NCBI GenBank assembly: GCA_037349105.1
Contig: JAYJMM010000063.1
Location: 248,001 to 312,000, forward strand
Length of the DNA stretch: 64,000 bases
Source of the DNA: Limnomonas spitsbergensis
Taxonomy: Eukaryota; Chlorophyta; Chlorophyceae; Chlamydomonadales
Direction: 5' to 3'
Shown: positions 52,491-62,283 of the stretch, piece by piece
Layout: each line of letters begins with the position of its first letter
Position numbering within the stretch: position 1 is the stretch's first letter
The notes under the pieces: model-generated
Seen by the model: only the letters and a program-made list of their open reading frames with translations
What the model was told of the DNA's origin: nothing
Database searches by the model: none
Made by a program: the position numbers and the translations under genes

Positions 52491-55400
52491 ATGGCACATT
52501 CTGTAACTCTTAGCGCCATGTACGATAGTGCAATCAGTGCGGCCAATGCAGCCAATAGCTGTGTCCCTCCAGCCAACACGAAACTGGACTTGAGAGAGTT
52601 CGACTGCAACTTGCACCTGATTATCGCAAAGTGGCTCAAGAAGCATGGCAGGGTGAGTAATTCGCAGCCTCGAATGCATACGTCATCGTTAGAAGGCACA
52701 TGGGTGATGCGGTCACATGCTGTAGTGACCGCATCACCCGCGTCACGTTTCACATGCCCACTGTGTACTATGCTTGATATGAACTGAATGTTCTTATATA
52801 TGCTTGCAGCTGGTCAGGCCGAAGCTCACAGATAATCAGAAAGAGGAGCTCAAGGTGGGTGCGCTGGATGAGCATTTCAGCCCTATCGAGACCTACTTAC
52901 AGGCTACAGCCAAACTACCATGCCCATGCAGTTACCCATGGAAATATGCCACGTAATGATGCTCCACTCCGACTGACAAAATCGATGCTCTCTGTCTTGC
53001 CTTTGCAGCAAGTCTTCAAGCTCATGGATGGTGAGAGTGGGTGGTTTGGGCGGCGATGACATGACGGAGAAGGCTTAACGATTGCACTGTGGGCCTTTGA
53101 CTGTTGCAGGGCACGCATGACAGGCTCTGTTTGCATGGCATGCAGCATGTGATCTTCTTGCATGGCACACTGCTGCGGAAGATCTATGTCGCATGGCATG
53201 CAGTGCCCATGGGATGCAGCAGGCCTGCTCGTAGCTGCATGGGAACACGCGGTGCCCATGCCATGGACCTTCTGCTGCAAAAAAATAAAGCTTCGCCCTG
53301 CATGAGTGTTGAGGGTTCAGGCCCCACGTTGATAGCTAGGAGGCAAGCAAGCAGTGCTCATAGCACGATGGGCCCTGCGCCAGCTGCATGGCAAGGGATT
53401 TCCCAAAGCATTCCTGATCTGAATCACGTGTATGAAGTGCACCCGTGTCAAGGATGTCCTATCCTCAGGGAGGATAATTCAGTGATGATGCTGTACGGCA
53501 TGCCTCCCCCCTGGTTTGCAACTGTTGTCTGACCCTGTCAGCAGGGGACGTAACTTGTGCGGCTCATGAATTGCAGTTCATTAAACGTTGCTTCAGCTAC
53601 GATTCAGCTGCATCATGGCTTACGGCAGCAGGGACTGGTGCAGCAAGCCCTGCTACTTGGGCCACCGGCCGTAGGCCAGTCAAGGCTTAGTTCCCACCAG
53701 CCCAAGGTAGCCTGGTGCACACACTAATAAAAAACAGTGTTGTATCCCGTTTTCACCCTTGCCACCATTGCGGACAGATGCTTTTTTTTTGTCTGATCAG
53801 AATTGTATAATACGATCCCATGCAGACGATGGCTCAGGTGCCATTGATATTGAAGAGCTGGGGGCAGCCTTCAAACTACTGGGTGAGGAGATGGCAAAGT
53901 GTGCTTAGACGAAAGAACTTCATGTGGATGATTACATTCCAACCGGTTTCCAGTTTTGCAGGAGATTGGTAGGATTGCCCGGTTTTGTATTTGTTCGAAT
54001 CTTGCATTTAGGAGATGGGGGCAGCCTTTGAGCTACTTGATAAGGCCTCTGTCGCGATGAGATGACTATAATACATGATCGGCATCTAACTTATTTGCAT
54101 CTGTCATTACTTCTAAAAATAACATATTGCTGGAAGATGACTAGATGAGCATGGTGTATTTGCCAACATTTTCAGACTGAGAGGGAGATGGCTTGCCTCC
54201 TAAGGGCTGGGTAGAGAGAGGGGGGTGAGAAAAGGACTTTGTGAACAGGAAGGTAGGCTGGGTAAGGGGCTAAGGGCTGTGATGTGGATTAGAAGGCTAT
54301 GAAGGGGAGAGGAGACTCGTGACAAGGGTCGTTGAGGGGAGGGTGAAGGCTTAGAAGAAGGATGAGAGTCAACAAGCGAGGGGGATGTGAGCTAGGCTGA
54401 CAGAATCAAGACATAGCTTTGTGCGACCAAATAAGGCTAGTTGGACGCAACCAATCAATTGTTTTTTTGTTTAAGGGGCCAGACAGTGCGATCCGATTGG
54501 GTATATAAGTATATTAATTAAATGCCGCCCAGAAAAGGTGGTTTTCCACACAAGTTATAAGCCTGGCACTGCTCACTCTGTTTTGCTGCTCTGCTGATTT
54601 TGGCCCCTTGATTTGCCCCTCCGTCAGGCTTCCAGTTATCAAGAGCTGAGTGCCACACTTAAGCTGATCTGTTGACCCCCCTTTGATTTCACCCCTCTGC
54701 CAGGCTTCCAGCTTTCAAGATCTGAGTGTCACACTGTGGTGTTGCTCTAGTTATTCCCCCCTTCCTTATTTTGCCCTGCCATCAGGTTTCCAGCTGTCCA
54801 GAAATGAGATCCAGCAGCTGGTGGAGGAGGTGGACGAGGATGGCTCAGGTGGGCAACAGCCTTTCTTGAATGGATCAGCGTAGCTTAGAGAGGGAGGGCA
54901 CTCATTTCAAAATCCATGTAGCACTGGTGTGTCGAATGTGCGGGTTCAGCCTTATTCTCAGGATTATTTAGGGTTTCAACCTGCCCAGGAGGTGTGTCCC
55001 CCAGCCCTGAAAAAATCCTGGGGATCTTTGGCACCCGTCAGGTTAATTTTCCGAAGGCTGGAAGTTGGCTTGGAAGAACTGTAAGGTGTGGCCATTAAGT
55101 TGATGGTTAGGAAAGATGCTCAAGAATTGGGCGAACTGCTTGTTATGGTGGCTAGGATTGTAAATGTAGTGTTGTATGTAAATGTCTGTATTGCAAGTGA
55201 GGTGCTGTGGCTGATGAAAGCCTGAAGGTTTAAAGTGGATGTGTCACAGAAGGGATTGACTGAACCTGGTTGTATTGTTAAAATCGATTGGCCCTTGTGT
55301 AATGTTGTAAAACCAGGCCTGACAGTTTTTAGGGTGGGGATCTTTGCCACATTCCCCGGGTTTCTTTTTGTGTCTTTTCTTTTCCTTGAACCCTTCGCAC

Positions 55401-58400
55401 TCTTTCAGGGTTGAACAACCATCGACGTGTCAGTGCTATAACGCACAGTCTGCGATAATTATTTCTGCAACCGGCAGGTATCGAACTCGCGACCTTGATC
55501 AGTCTTGTCTGTGCGAGGCGATAAGCGACTGACACCAGTACGGCATTACTCACGGGCAGTTAGTTTCGGTGGGTGGGTGGCCGGTGAGCGACGTCATCGC
55601 CGCGCAGCGCATAATGTGCGATTGCTTTTCGAATACTCATCGTCTACACCCGACGTTGATTACAATATAACCACATTGCTAATGCGCTGCTTTCAATCGA
55701 GGGCGCACTTACGGCGGAACACTGCGTAGCATCAAGGGCCGTGCATGCCGAGCGTCGCCACTCGTTTCGGTATGTAGCATGGGTGGTTGGCCGGCGAGAG
55801 ATGTCATCGGCCCCCAATTCGCAGCGACTGCAATAACTTTTCGAATACATATCGCCTACACTCGACGTTGAGTGCATTATAATCACAATATCAATGCGCA
55901 TCTTTTGATCGCCTGCCCGGTGCCTGCTGAGCGTCGTGAGCCGTCCAGGCCGGAATAGTAGGTTCTGCTGCGCGTTTTTTTTTTTTTTTTTTTTTTTTTT
56001 AGTCACTTTTTTTTTTCTAGGCACACTTTTTTTACAGTCTCTCATGAAGGAGATCCCTAATAAAAAAACTTGCACATCACTGTATACGCTGAGGGTGTCC
56101 AGGGTATGACTCCGAGAGGGGATACGGAGCATGCCGGGGTCATTTAAGGGGGAGGGAAAAACATGGCAAAGATTGTTGAGAAGTGGATGGGACCTTGGAT
56201 AGTGGAATCCGGGGGATGACTGCCTGACCATGTACCATTCAAGGGGCATGGTATTCCATGAGGACCGAGAAAGAATCAGGGAGGTAGCCAGAGGCCTGAA
56301 TGAGGGCAGAGGTGAGGCCCTGATGATTTTTTTGATTTTGATAACAACGGGGTGCCAACCGCTAAGCAGCCAGTATCCCTACTGCTAGATCTGGAGAGCC
56401 AGATACCAGAAAGGCAAACCGAAAATTAGCTGGAGGATGAGCATGGAGGCCTCCTATATAGGTATGGAGCGGGTCGATCAGACATGCAAAAGAGCTCTTC
56501 ATAGCTCAGTTGGTAGAGCACTGGACTGTAATAGGTCTGCCGCAGCAGCATGCTGTCATCCAGGTGTCCCCAGTTCGATCCTGGGTGAGGAGATTTTTTT
56601 CTGCGTGCCGCGGAATTGCTAAAAGACACCGACACGTCAGCCGGCACGTATGATATTGTAACACAGCTCATGGGTATGCACTTCGAACGCCTGTACTCAA
56701 TACAACTTTGGCGTATGTCAATGCTGCACTCTTTGTATGCTTTTATGTCCCGACCTGGTCCGCCTTGCTGGCTTGCTCAGAGGTGGGCGAGGTGCCTGGG
56801 TCACTCGAGTTAGTGGGCGCTGGTCCCATTTGGTTCTTGGTGCTTTGGATGACTGGAAATGAGAGACCTCAGAATACCCCTGCCCCTCTGATTTCATCGC
56901 TTGTATTCAAGATCGTATACTCGATCAAAGACTTAAAAGACAATTCTAAGTGAATTGCCCACCAATCGTTTGGATCCTCCATTTGTTGCCACTTGCCAGG
57001 GGACATTATGTCTTTTGATGCGTCCCCATTTTTATTTCCAAATTTAAAATTTATTTAATACCTGCTTTCTGTTTCCTAATTGATTAACCCCTCCCATTTT
57101 ATATTTCAAGTTTATTTTGTCCTAGCAAAAAGTAGATGTGTAATTTTAACTGTTTGTTTATAACCTTCTCCTGTTGCCGCTTGCCAGGGGAACTCGAGTA
57201 CCCCGAGTTTCTCGAGATCATGACAACAACGCTGAACAGGATAGCCTTGGAGAAAAAGAGTGGCAGTCAGGTGTGGGATTAAAACAGTGAATAGAAGGGG
57301 CAGAGCGGCAGCGAGACGGGGGATGTAGCAACCGTGAAAATTATGGGCAGAGAAGCAGCAAGATGGAAAGGCATGGAAGCTACATGTGGACGACGCAGTG
57401 CCGACACAGCAGAACAGCCTTGGAGAAAAAGAGCGGCAGTCGGGTGTGGGATGTTCAAGCAACAGTGTACATAATGGGCAGAGTGACAACAGTGAACATA
57501 ATGGATAGAGCAGCAACGAGGGGGGGGGGAGGATGGAAGCTACATGTGGATGATGCAAGGCCGACATTGAACCGAGTAGCCTTGGAAGAGAAGAGTGACA
57601 GCCAGGTGTGGGATGGTGCACGTGACGCTTCACACTTGGCGTGAGAGCCCCTCCTTGGAGGTTGAATAAAAGATTGTAGGGTCAAGACCCCAAACCCTGG
57701 ATTAGGACAGCTGGACTCGTGCAAGCCCTGGGCGCTTGCGGCTTGGGGGCAGGCGCATGTTCATGAGATGTAGAGAGAGTTATTGAAACGGAGGTCCCTG
57801 AATGGGTGGCGCCGGCGAGTCTCTGCATGGGGGACTGCCACGTAGGATGGGCTAGCATGTGCAGCTGCCCCTTTTCGTAACGTCTGCTGCACCTCTTATC
57901 TTTGCCACCATGCTCACTTGCCATTTACGAACACGGTTCTCAGGCTCCTTTGTGGCCCCCCATGCTCTCACAGGCTGTCAACCTTTCAAATGTGAGCCCT
58001 GCCCTGCTCCTCACCCCACCCCGCCTTTCCCCATCTTGCCCCACCCCATCCGAGCCCTGTCCTGCACCCCATGGCATTCCACTGGTGCAGATACCGTTCG
58101 CTCTCATGGCCACGGCATACCGTAGAAAGAAGATATTGGGTGAGTCATAGAGCTGGGTTTAGTAAAGGATCTAGGATGAATCATAGAAAAAGGGCCAGTC
58201 ATAGATCTAGGGTGTGGAAATTATTAAGGGTGAGGCATACATGTTGGGTGAGGACTGAGGAATAGGTATAGGGTGTGGAAAATGGACTGGGTGAGGAATA
58301 GATATAGGCTGGGTCACACAACCTCTCAGTCGATTGGTAAGCTAAAATTCCAACTGGCTCGCACTGCCTGGCCCTTTAAAGAAGGCTCTGGGGTTGATGC

Positions 58401-61400
58401 GTGGCGCTGCAACATTGCGCAGTCCACCTGCCTGCCCGCCCCATTGCCCCTGGGCCTGCCCGTCTCTCTGCCCTTGGAACTGCCTCCCCACCGCCCTTGG
58501 GGGCCTGCGCGCAGACGTGCTATGCCACCTGCTGCCCAGCTTGTGTGAGGGTTGATGCTTGGACGTAGTAGCGAGGTTGCAAGGCGCGGTTCACCTGCCC
58601 ATTGGCCATCCCGCCTTCGGGCCCTCGTGCAGGCGCGCGCTCCCTGGCCCTGTTGTTAATAAATTGAGGGTTGATGCTTGGACGTAGTAGCAAGGTTCAG
58701 TTCACCTGCCTGTCCGCCATCCCGCCCTTGGGCCTCATCTCCCGAGGGCCTGGATAGTATGCAGGTGTGCGCTCCATGGCCCTTTCGAAAAGGCTTGAGG
58801 GTTGATGCGTGGCTGCTGTCAAAAGGCCCAATGTACCTACCTGCTCGCCCGCGGGTCTGCGTCCAGAGGCGCACTGTCTGGTCATGTCAAAAAAGGCTGT
58901 TGGGCATATGTTCTGTGACAAGGCTGTTGTGCATATGTTCTGTGACAAGGCTGTTGGGCATATGTTCTGTGACAAGGCTGTTGGGCATATGTTCTGTGAC
59001 AAGGCTGTTGGGCATATGTTCTGTGACAAGGCTGTTGGGCATATGTTCTGTGACAAGGCTGTTGGGCATATGTTCTGTGACAAGGCTGTTGGGCATATGT
59101 TCTGTGACAAGGCTGTTGGGCATATGTTCTGTGACAAGGCTGTTGGGCACATGTTCTGTGACAAGGCTGTTGGGCATATGTTCAAAGGATCTACCAGATT
59201 GGTCTTTTGAATGAATTTCTTGTTTCGGGAGGGGAAAACATTCCCACCACAAAATGGTAATGAAACAACAAGTCACGGACCTGCAGCTGCTACAAGGAGT
59301 CATGATGCCAGTTGGAAAACTGCTCTACCGGTAGCGAGGGAGGCCTATAAGTGTTTATTTTTATGTGCATCAGACAGATTTTGGCAGCCACCAGCCCACC
59401 ACTCGGCGCATCGGGACCAAGCCTTGACCTGGCTACAGTGGCTAAGGCCTGTGGCCTAAGCAGCGGGGCTTGCAGCACTAGGGCCTGCCTGCTCCGCAGG
59501 TGGGGGTGTAGCTGAACTGTAGCTGAAGCATCCCAATTTTTTTGTGGGGGGGCTCTGTAGCTGCGATGTCATGCCTGCAAGCTCAAAGCCTGAAATAGGC
59601 CCTGACTAGGGGGGAAAGTACGCAATGTCTCTTTTAGTGTCAGCCCGGCATTGAAGCAAGTGAAATTCCAACTGTTTATAAATTCATCTTCTAACACGAA
59701 GTACCGGTAATTGAGTTTGAAATTGTTAAGTGCCGGTGCATTGCCGTTACCGGGTGAAATTCAAGCTTTGTTTTGCTCGACTCTCCTCCCACAGGTGACG
59801 TGCTGGAGAACACGACGGCATCGCTGGCAGGCGTGGTGAAGACCGGGGAAGAGGAGCTGGAGCGCGCCAAGGAGAGGAATGCTGTGAAAGAGCAGGACAG
59901 GCTGGACACAGGTGTGAAGTGTGAACATGTGTGAAAGTCTCCAGGTGGTGTGGAACGTTCAGTCTGGCTGAGAGGTTTGGTGGAAGGCACCGTTGTGCAA
60001 AGTTCATGCTGTTTGAATTCATCAGCTTGTTTACGCCCCCGTTTGATCTTGCTGGCGTGAACGGCCTTTCTGTTGTGGCTGTTGTGGTTTAAATTGAGAC
60101 GTCCATGACAAAGAAAAAACACATAACTATTGGTAGTACCGTACAGCAAGAAATGCTTGAATAATACTTTCTGTAGATTTGCTTTGCCTTCCCTCATAAT
60201 TAACGTTGTTTGGGGTTTAGGATTCATGAATATACTAATGATTGTTTGTCAATGCCAGTTTTCAGTCAGAAATTAGGAGCTTTTGTCGATAATCTATCCT
60301 GAGGGCAGAATGAAAGGAAATCGTTATTTTATACAGTCTGAGGGAAGGCAAATCTAATCGCCCGCCTAGCACAGGTTAGGTGAGTAGGTGCCTCAGTTAC
60401 AGGCAAGGAACAGAAGGTGATCGGAGAAAAGCATACAGAGGCCCTCATCCTTCTCTTACCCCTAATGCCCCCACTTATTGGGGCAATTGTGAGCTCCTCT
60501 GTGCCTCCAAATGCTGTTAAATCTTGACTCCCCCTTCATCCCCATTAACCCCCCCCCCGGCTCAGCTTCAGCAGCCTGCCCAGTCCTCCTCAGAACCCCC
60601 GTCCCACCCAGTCCTCAGAACCCCTCTTTCGCTTTAAGAAGTCTAAACCCTGCACCAGAAGCCCTAACCCTTACCCCTACATCCTGGACCCTAAACACTG
60701 AACTCGCAGAAACGCGCCTGAGCCTCGGCGTCCTGGCCAACGCGCATCGCAGCGGCGCTCTGATGCGGACCGCCGAGCTCTCCCAGGTGCACCCTTTGCT
60801 GCTGGCGAGCACCTTCGGCGCCCGGGAACTGCGCGCGGTGGCCGAGCTGTTGTCAAACAAGTCGGCCACGTGGCAGCCCGGGGCGCCCAGGCAACCGCCG
60901 AGGAAGTCGTGCAGCCAGCACCACCTCCCGCCCATCTCGGTGAGCAAAGCCGCCAAGTGGGATGGCATGATGCCATTATTTTGTGTATTAATTGTTGAGG
61001 GTTGAAGCCTGAAACATCATAAAGCGCCACCTGCCGCCCTCTCAGAGAGAGAGAGAGAGGAGTGGTTGCACATCGCAATTGGTTGAAAGGATAACCCGTG
61101 TCAGAAGGTTCAACCCCTGAACCATAAATCCAAACGCGCACTACCTGTCTCCCTTCCACATCTCTCAGAGAGGAAGAGGCAAGTGGGTTCGTAACAAATT
61201 TTTGTTTCAGACAAAAGATCCCACCCTGAATCCGAATCTAACATCACCTGCCACATTTTCCAGGGAAGGGGTCCCCCAGTCATATCAATATTTGATGGGA
61301 GGGAAATTACCCAGGATTCAGGTTGATAAGGTCAGGTTGGCAGGCCAAGGGGTTTTGGCTGGCTCTCAAGGCATTTCTACATAGATCCTGGTGGGCTGAT

Positions 61401-62283
61401 TTGGATCCAGATCCACTCGATGGTACATTTGTTATGTTTTGACTTGCAGGATCTAACCTTCGGATCTTCATGTCTGATCTATCCTTGGGATCTGAATGTT
61501 TGACCCATTCTTGGGATCTACCTGTCTGATCTTCTCTTGGGATCTGTCTCTCTTATCCATACTTGGGATCTGCGTGTCTGATCCACATTTGGTATCTGCC
61601 TGCCTCATCTTATAAACCCTGTTTTTATCTGACTGTTTCCACTACCTTGCCCGACTCCCCGGACGGCCTCTCAGTCCCTAGTCACAGTCCCTAGTCACAG
61701 TCCCTAGACAGTCCCTCCCTCAGTCCCTAGACATCAGGCTCGAGGGTTTAGGTTGGGGCTTAGACCGCGTACAATATATATACCGTAATTAAACCAGTCG
61801 CCTCTTCCCTCCCAGCCCCCAGACGTAATGCTCCAGCGCCGCAAGTCCAGCCACGACGGGCCGGTGATTCGCTTCAACGGCGGCAACGCAGATCACACCT
61901 CCAGATCAAGCAGCAGCAACAGTGTGGCCTCTCCGGGCAGGCAGCATTCGCCTCACAGGGGCGGTTTGTTGAGGAGGTTGATCCCCCCCAACCCTCAGAT
62001 CAGTCCCCATGGGGGTGCAGCAAGGACCAACCTCCACGCCGACAAAGGGCCGACACCATCAGCGGCGCGGGCGCCGGGTGCCGCCGCCCGGATCTCGCCG
62101 AACGGCGCCGCCTCGCCGTGCGGGAAACCGAGGCTGCTGACCGGAATCGAGGAGATCCGCGTAGTCAGGAGGCACATGGGGCCTACCAGCGACGTTTTCA
62201 TGCCAGTGAAGGGCTGCAGGCTGCCGGCGGCGGTTCGGGATAGCATGCCGGCCGCTCTGCCGCAGATCAATAAACGGAGGTGA
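52491..62283 (+). CDS. Two-EF-hand protein with long basic C-terminal extension, ten exons
   Basis: Exons by frame and GT-AG sites: 52491-52652 (start could be 52518), 52810-52854, 53009-53030, 53826-53882, 54786-54848, 57188-57270, 58091-58139, 59795-59911, 60710-60939, 61816-62283. The phases agree throughout, giving ~430 residues. The EF-hand pair is centrin/caltractin-like: KLTDNQKEELKQVFKLM, loop 1 DDDGSGAIDIEE (split between exons 3 and 4), GFQLSRNEIQQLVEEV, loop 2 DEDGSGELEYPE (exons 5-6), FLEIMTTTLNR. Both loops keep the Ca2+ ligands. After IPFALMATAYRRKKILG there is a charged helix (KTGEEELERAKERN), an unknown GC-rich part, and a Ser/Arg/Pro-rich tail (MLQRRKSSHDGP...). The function of the tail is unknown. 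The boundaries of exons 9 and 10 are less certain. Confidence 0.75.
52702..52739. repeat. Perfect 15-bp hairpin in intron 1
   Basis: GGGTGATGCGGTCAC and GTGACCGCATCACCC are separated by 8 nt within intron 1 of the EF-hand gene. Confidence 0.9.
53585..53700 (-). repeat. Dispersed repeat family R2, copy 1
   Basis: Read on the minus strand it shares, in order, AAGCCTTGACTGGCC, GGTGGCCCAAGTAGCAGGGC, TTGCTGCACCAG and GTAGCTGAAGCA with 59415-59545. Fragments occur near 44366-44400 and 46655-46700. Confidence 0.65.
53940..54045 (+). repeat. Decayed echo of EF-hand gene exon 4
   Basis: 'gatgggggcagcctttgagctacttgat' near 54013 matches the exon end GCTGGGGGCAGCCTTCAAAC, TACTGGGTGA. One copy, in the following intron. 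Confidence 0.6.
54610..54785 (+). repeat. Two decayed copies of EF-hand gene exon 5 start and acceptor
   Basis: The real exon: TGCCATCAG|GTTTCCAGCTGTCCAGAAAT. Upstream copies: CTCCGTCAG|GCTTCCAGTTATCAAGAGCT (54627) and TCTGCCAG|GCTTCCAGCTTTCAAGATCT (54703), each with a pyrimidine tract before it. Spacing ~75-85 bp. Confidence 0.85.
55471..55545 (-). repeat. tRNA-derived (SINE-like) sequence
   Basis: On the minus strand AGTTCGATACC matches the RNA polymerase III B box (GGTTCGANNCC) with one change, preceded at tRNA spacing by TGGTGTCAGTCGC, a weak A-box candidate. No full tRNA fold could be drawn, so this is a relic or SINE head at best. Confidence 0.35.
55564..55920 (+). repeat. ~200-bp tandem duplication (two diverged copies)
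   Basis: Copies start TTTCGGTGGGTGGGTGGCCGG (55564) and GGGTGGTTGGCCGGCGAGAG (~55780), and both contain 'cttttcgaata' and 'acgttga'. Roughly 75-80% alike by eye. Non-coding. Confidence 0.7.
55975..56000 (-). repeat. 26-nt poly(T) tract
   Basis: A run of 26 T followed by two shorter T-runs. On the minus strand it would be the poly(A) tail of a retroposed copy extending from about 56300, but I could not identify the source. Confidence 0.5.
56495..56593 (+). tRNA. tRNA-Tyr(GTA) with a ~26-nt intron
   Basis: Acceptor stem CTCTTCA/TGAGGAG (one G-T pair), D-arm GCTC...GAGC with the A box TAGCTCAGTTGG, anticodon stem CTGGA/TCCAG, anticodon GTA at 56528-56530, T-arm CCCAG TTCGATC CTGGG, discriminator A. 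An intron of about 26 nt (roughly 56532-56557) follows the base 3' of the anticodon, the canonical place, as in most eukaryotic tRNA-Tyr genes. A run of seven T follows. The gene lies in intron 5 of the EF-hand gene on the same strand. Confidence 0.95.
56594..56600 (+). terminator. RNA polymerase III terminator
   Basis: Seven T directly after the discriminator base of tRNA-Tyr. Confidence 0.85.
57405..57625 (+). repeat. Two echoes of EF-hand gene exon 6 3' edge and donor
   Basis: The exon ends ATAGCCTTGGAGAAAAAGAG, TGGCAGTCAG|GTGTGGGAT. Copies follow at ~57416 (CAGCCTTGGAGAAAAAGAGC, GGCAGTCGGGTGTGGGAT) and ~57578 (TAGCCTTGGAAGAGAAGAGT, GACAGCCAGGTGTGGGAT), about 160 bp apart. Confidence 0.88.
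58140..58320 (+). repeat. Degenerate echoes of EF-hand gene exon 7 donor
   Basis: The donor context ATTGG|GTGAGTCATAGA recurs as TTGGGTGAGGACTGAG (58239), CTGGGTGAGGAATAGA (58288) and weaker copies containing TCATAGA (58182, 58200). Divergence is high. Confidence 0.55.
58365..58890 (+). repeat. ~125-bp tandem repeat, four units, in intron 7
   Basis: Units share GGGTTGATGCKTGG and 'cacctgcctgcccgcc'-like cores (58392, 58552, 58668, 58799) and end in CCTGGCCCTTT-like sequence. Non-coding. Confidence 0.75.
58895..59180 (+). repeat. 27-bp minisatellite, ten units plus a partial
   Basis: The unit TGTTCTGTGACAAGGCTGT, TGGGCATA is nearly exact throughout. Because 27 is a multiple of three, the array is open in several frames on both strands and yields spurious repetitive ORFs. 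Confidence 0.95.
59415..59545 (+). repeat. Dispersed repeat family R2, copy 2
   Basis: Contains AAGCCTTGACCTGGC, GTGGCCTAAGCAGCGGGGC, TTGCAGCACTAG and GTAGCTGAACTGTAGCTGAA in the order seen in the minus-strand copy at 53585-53700. Confidence 0.65.
61440..61730 (+). repeat. Two short tandem arrays in intron 9
   Basis: At 61448-61600 about five or six ~32-bp units of TTGGGATCTGCCTGTCTGAT, then CCATTC. At 61670-61735 several units of CAGTCCCTAGTCA. Confidence 0.75.

Noticed and set aside
58678..59303. Repetitive ORFs over the 27-bp array
   Set aside because: Same artefact of a unit divisible by three, seen on both strands.
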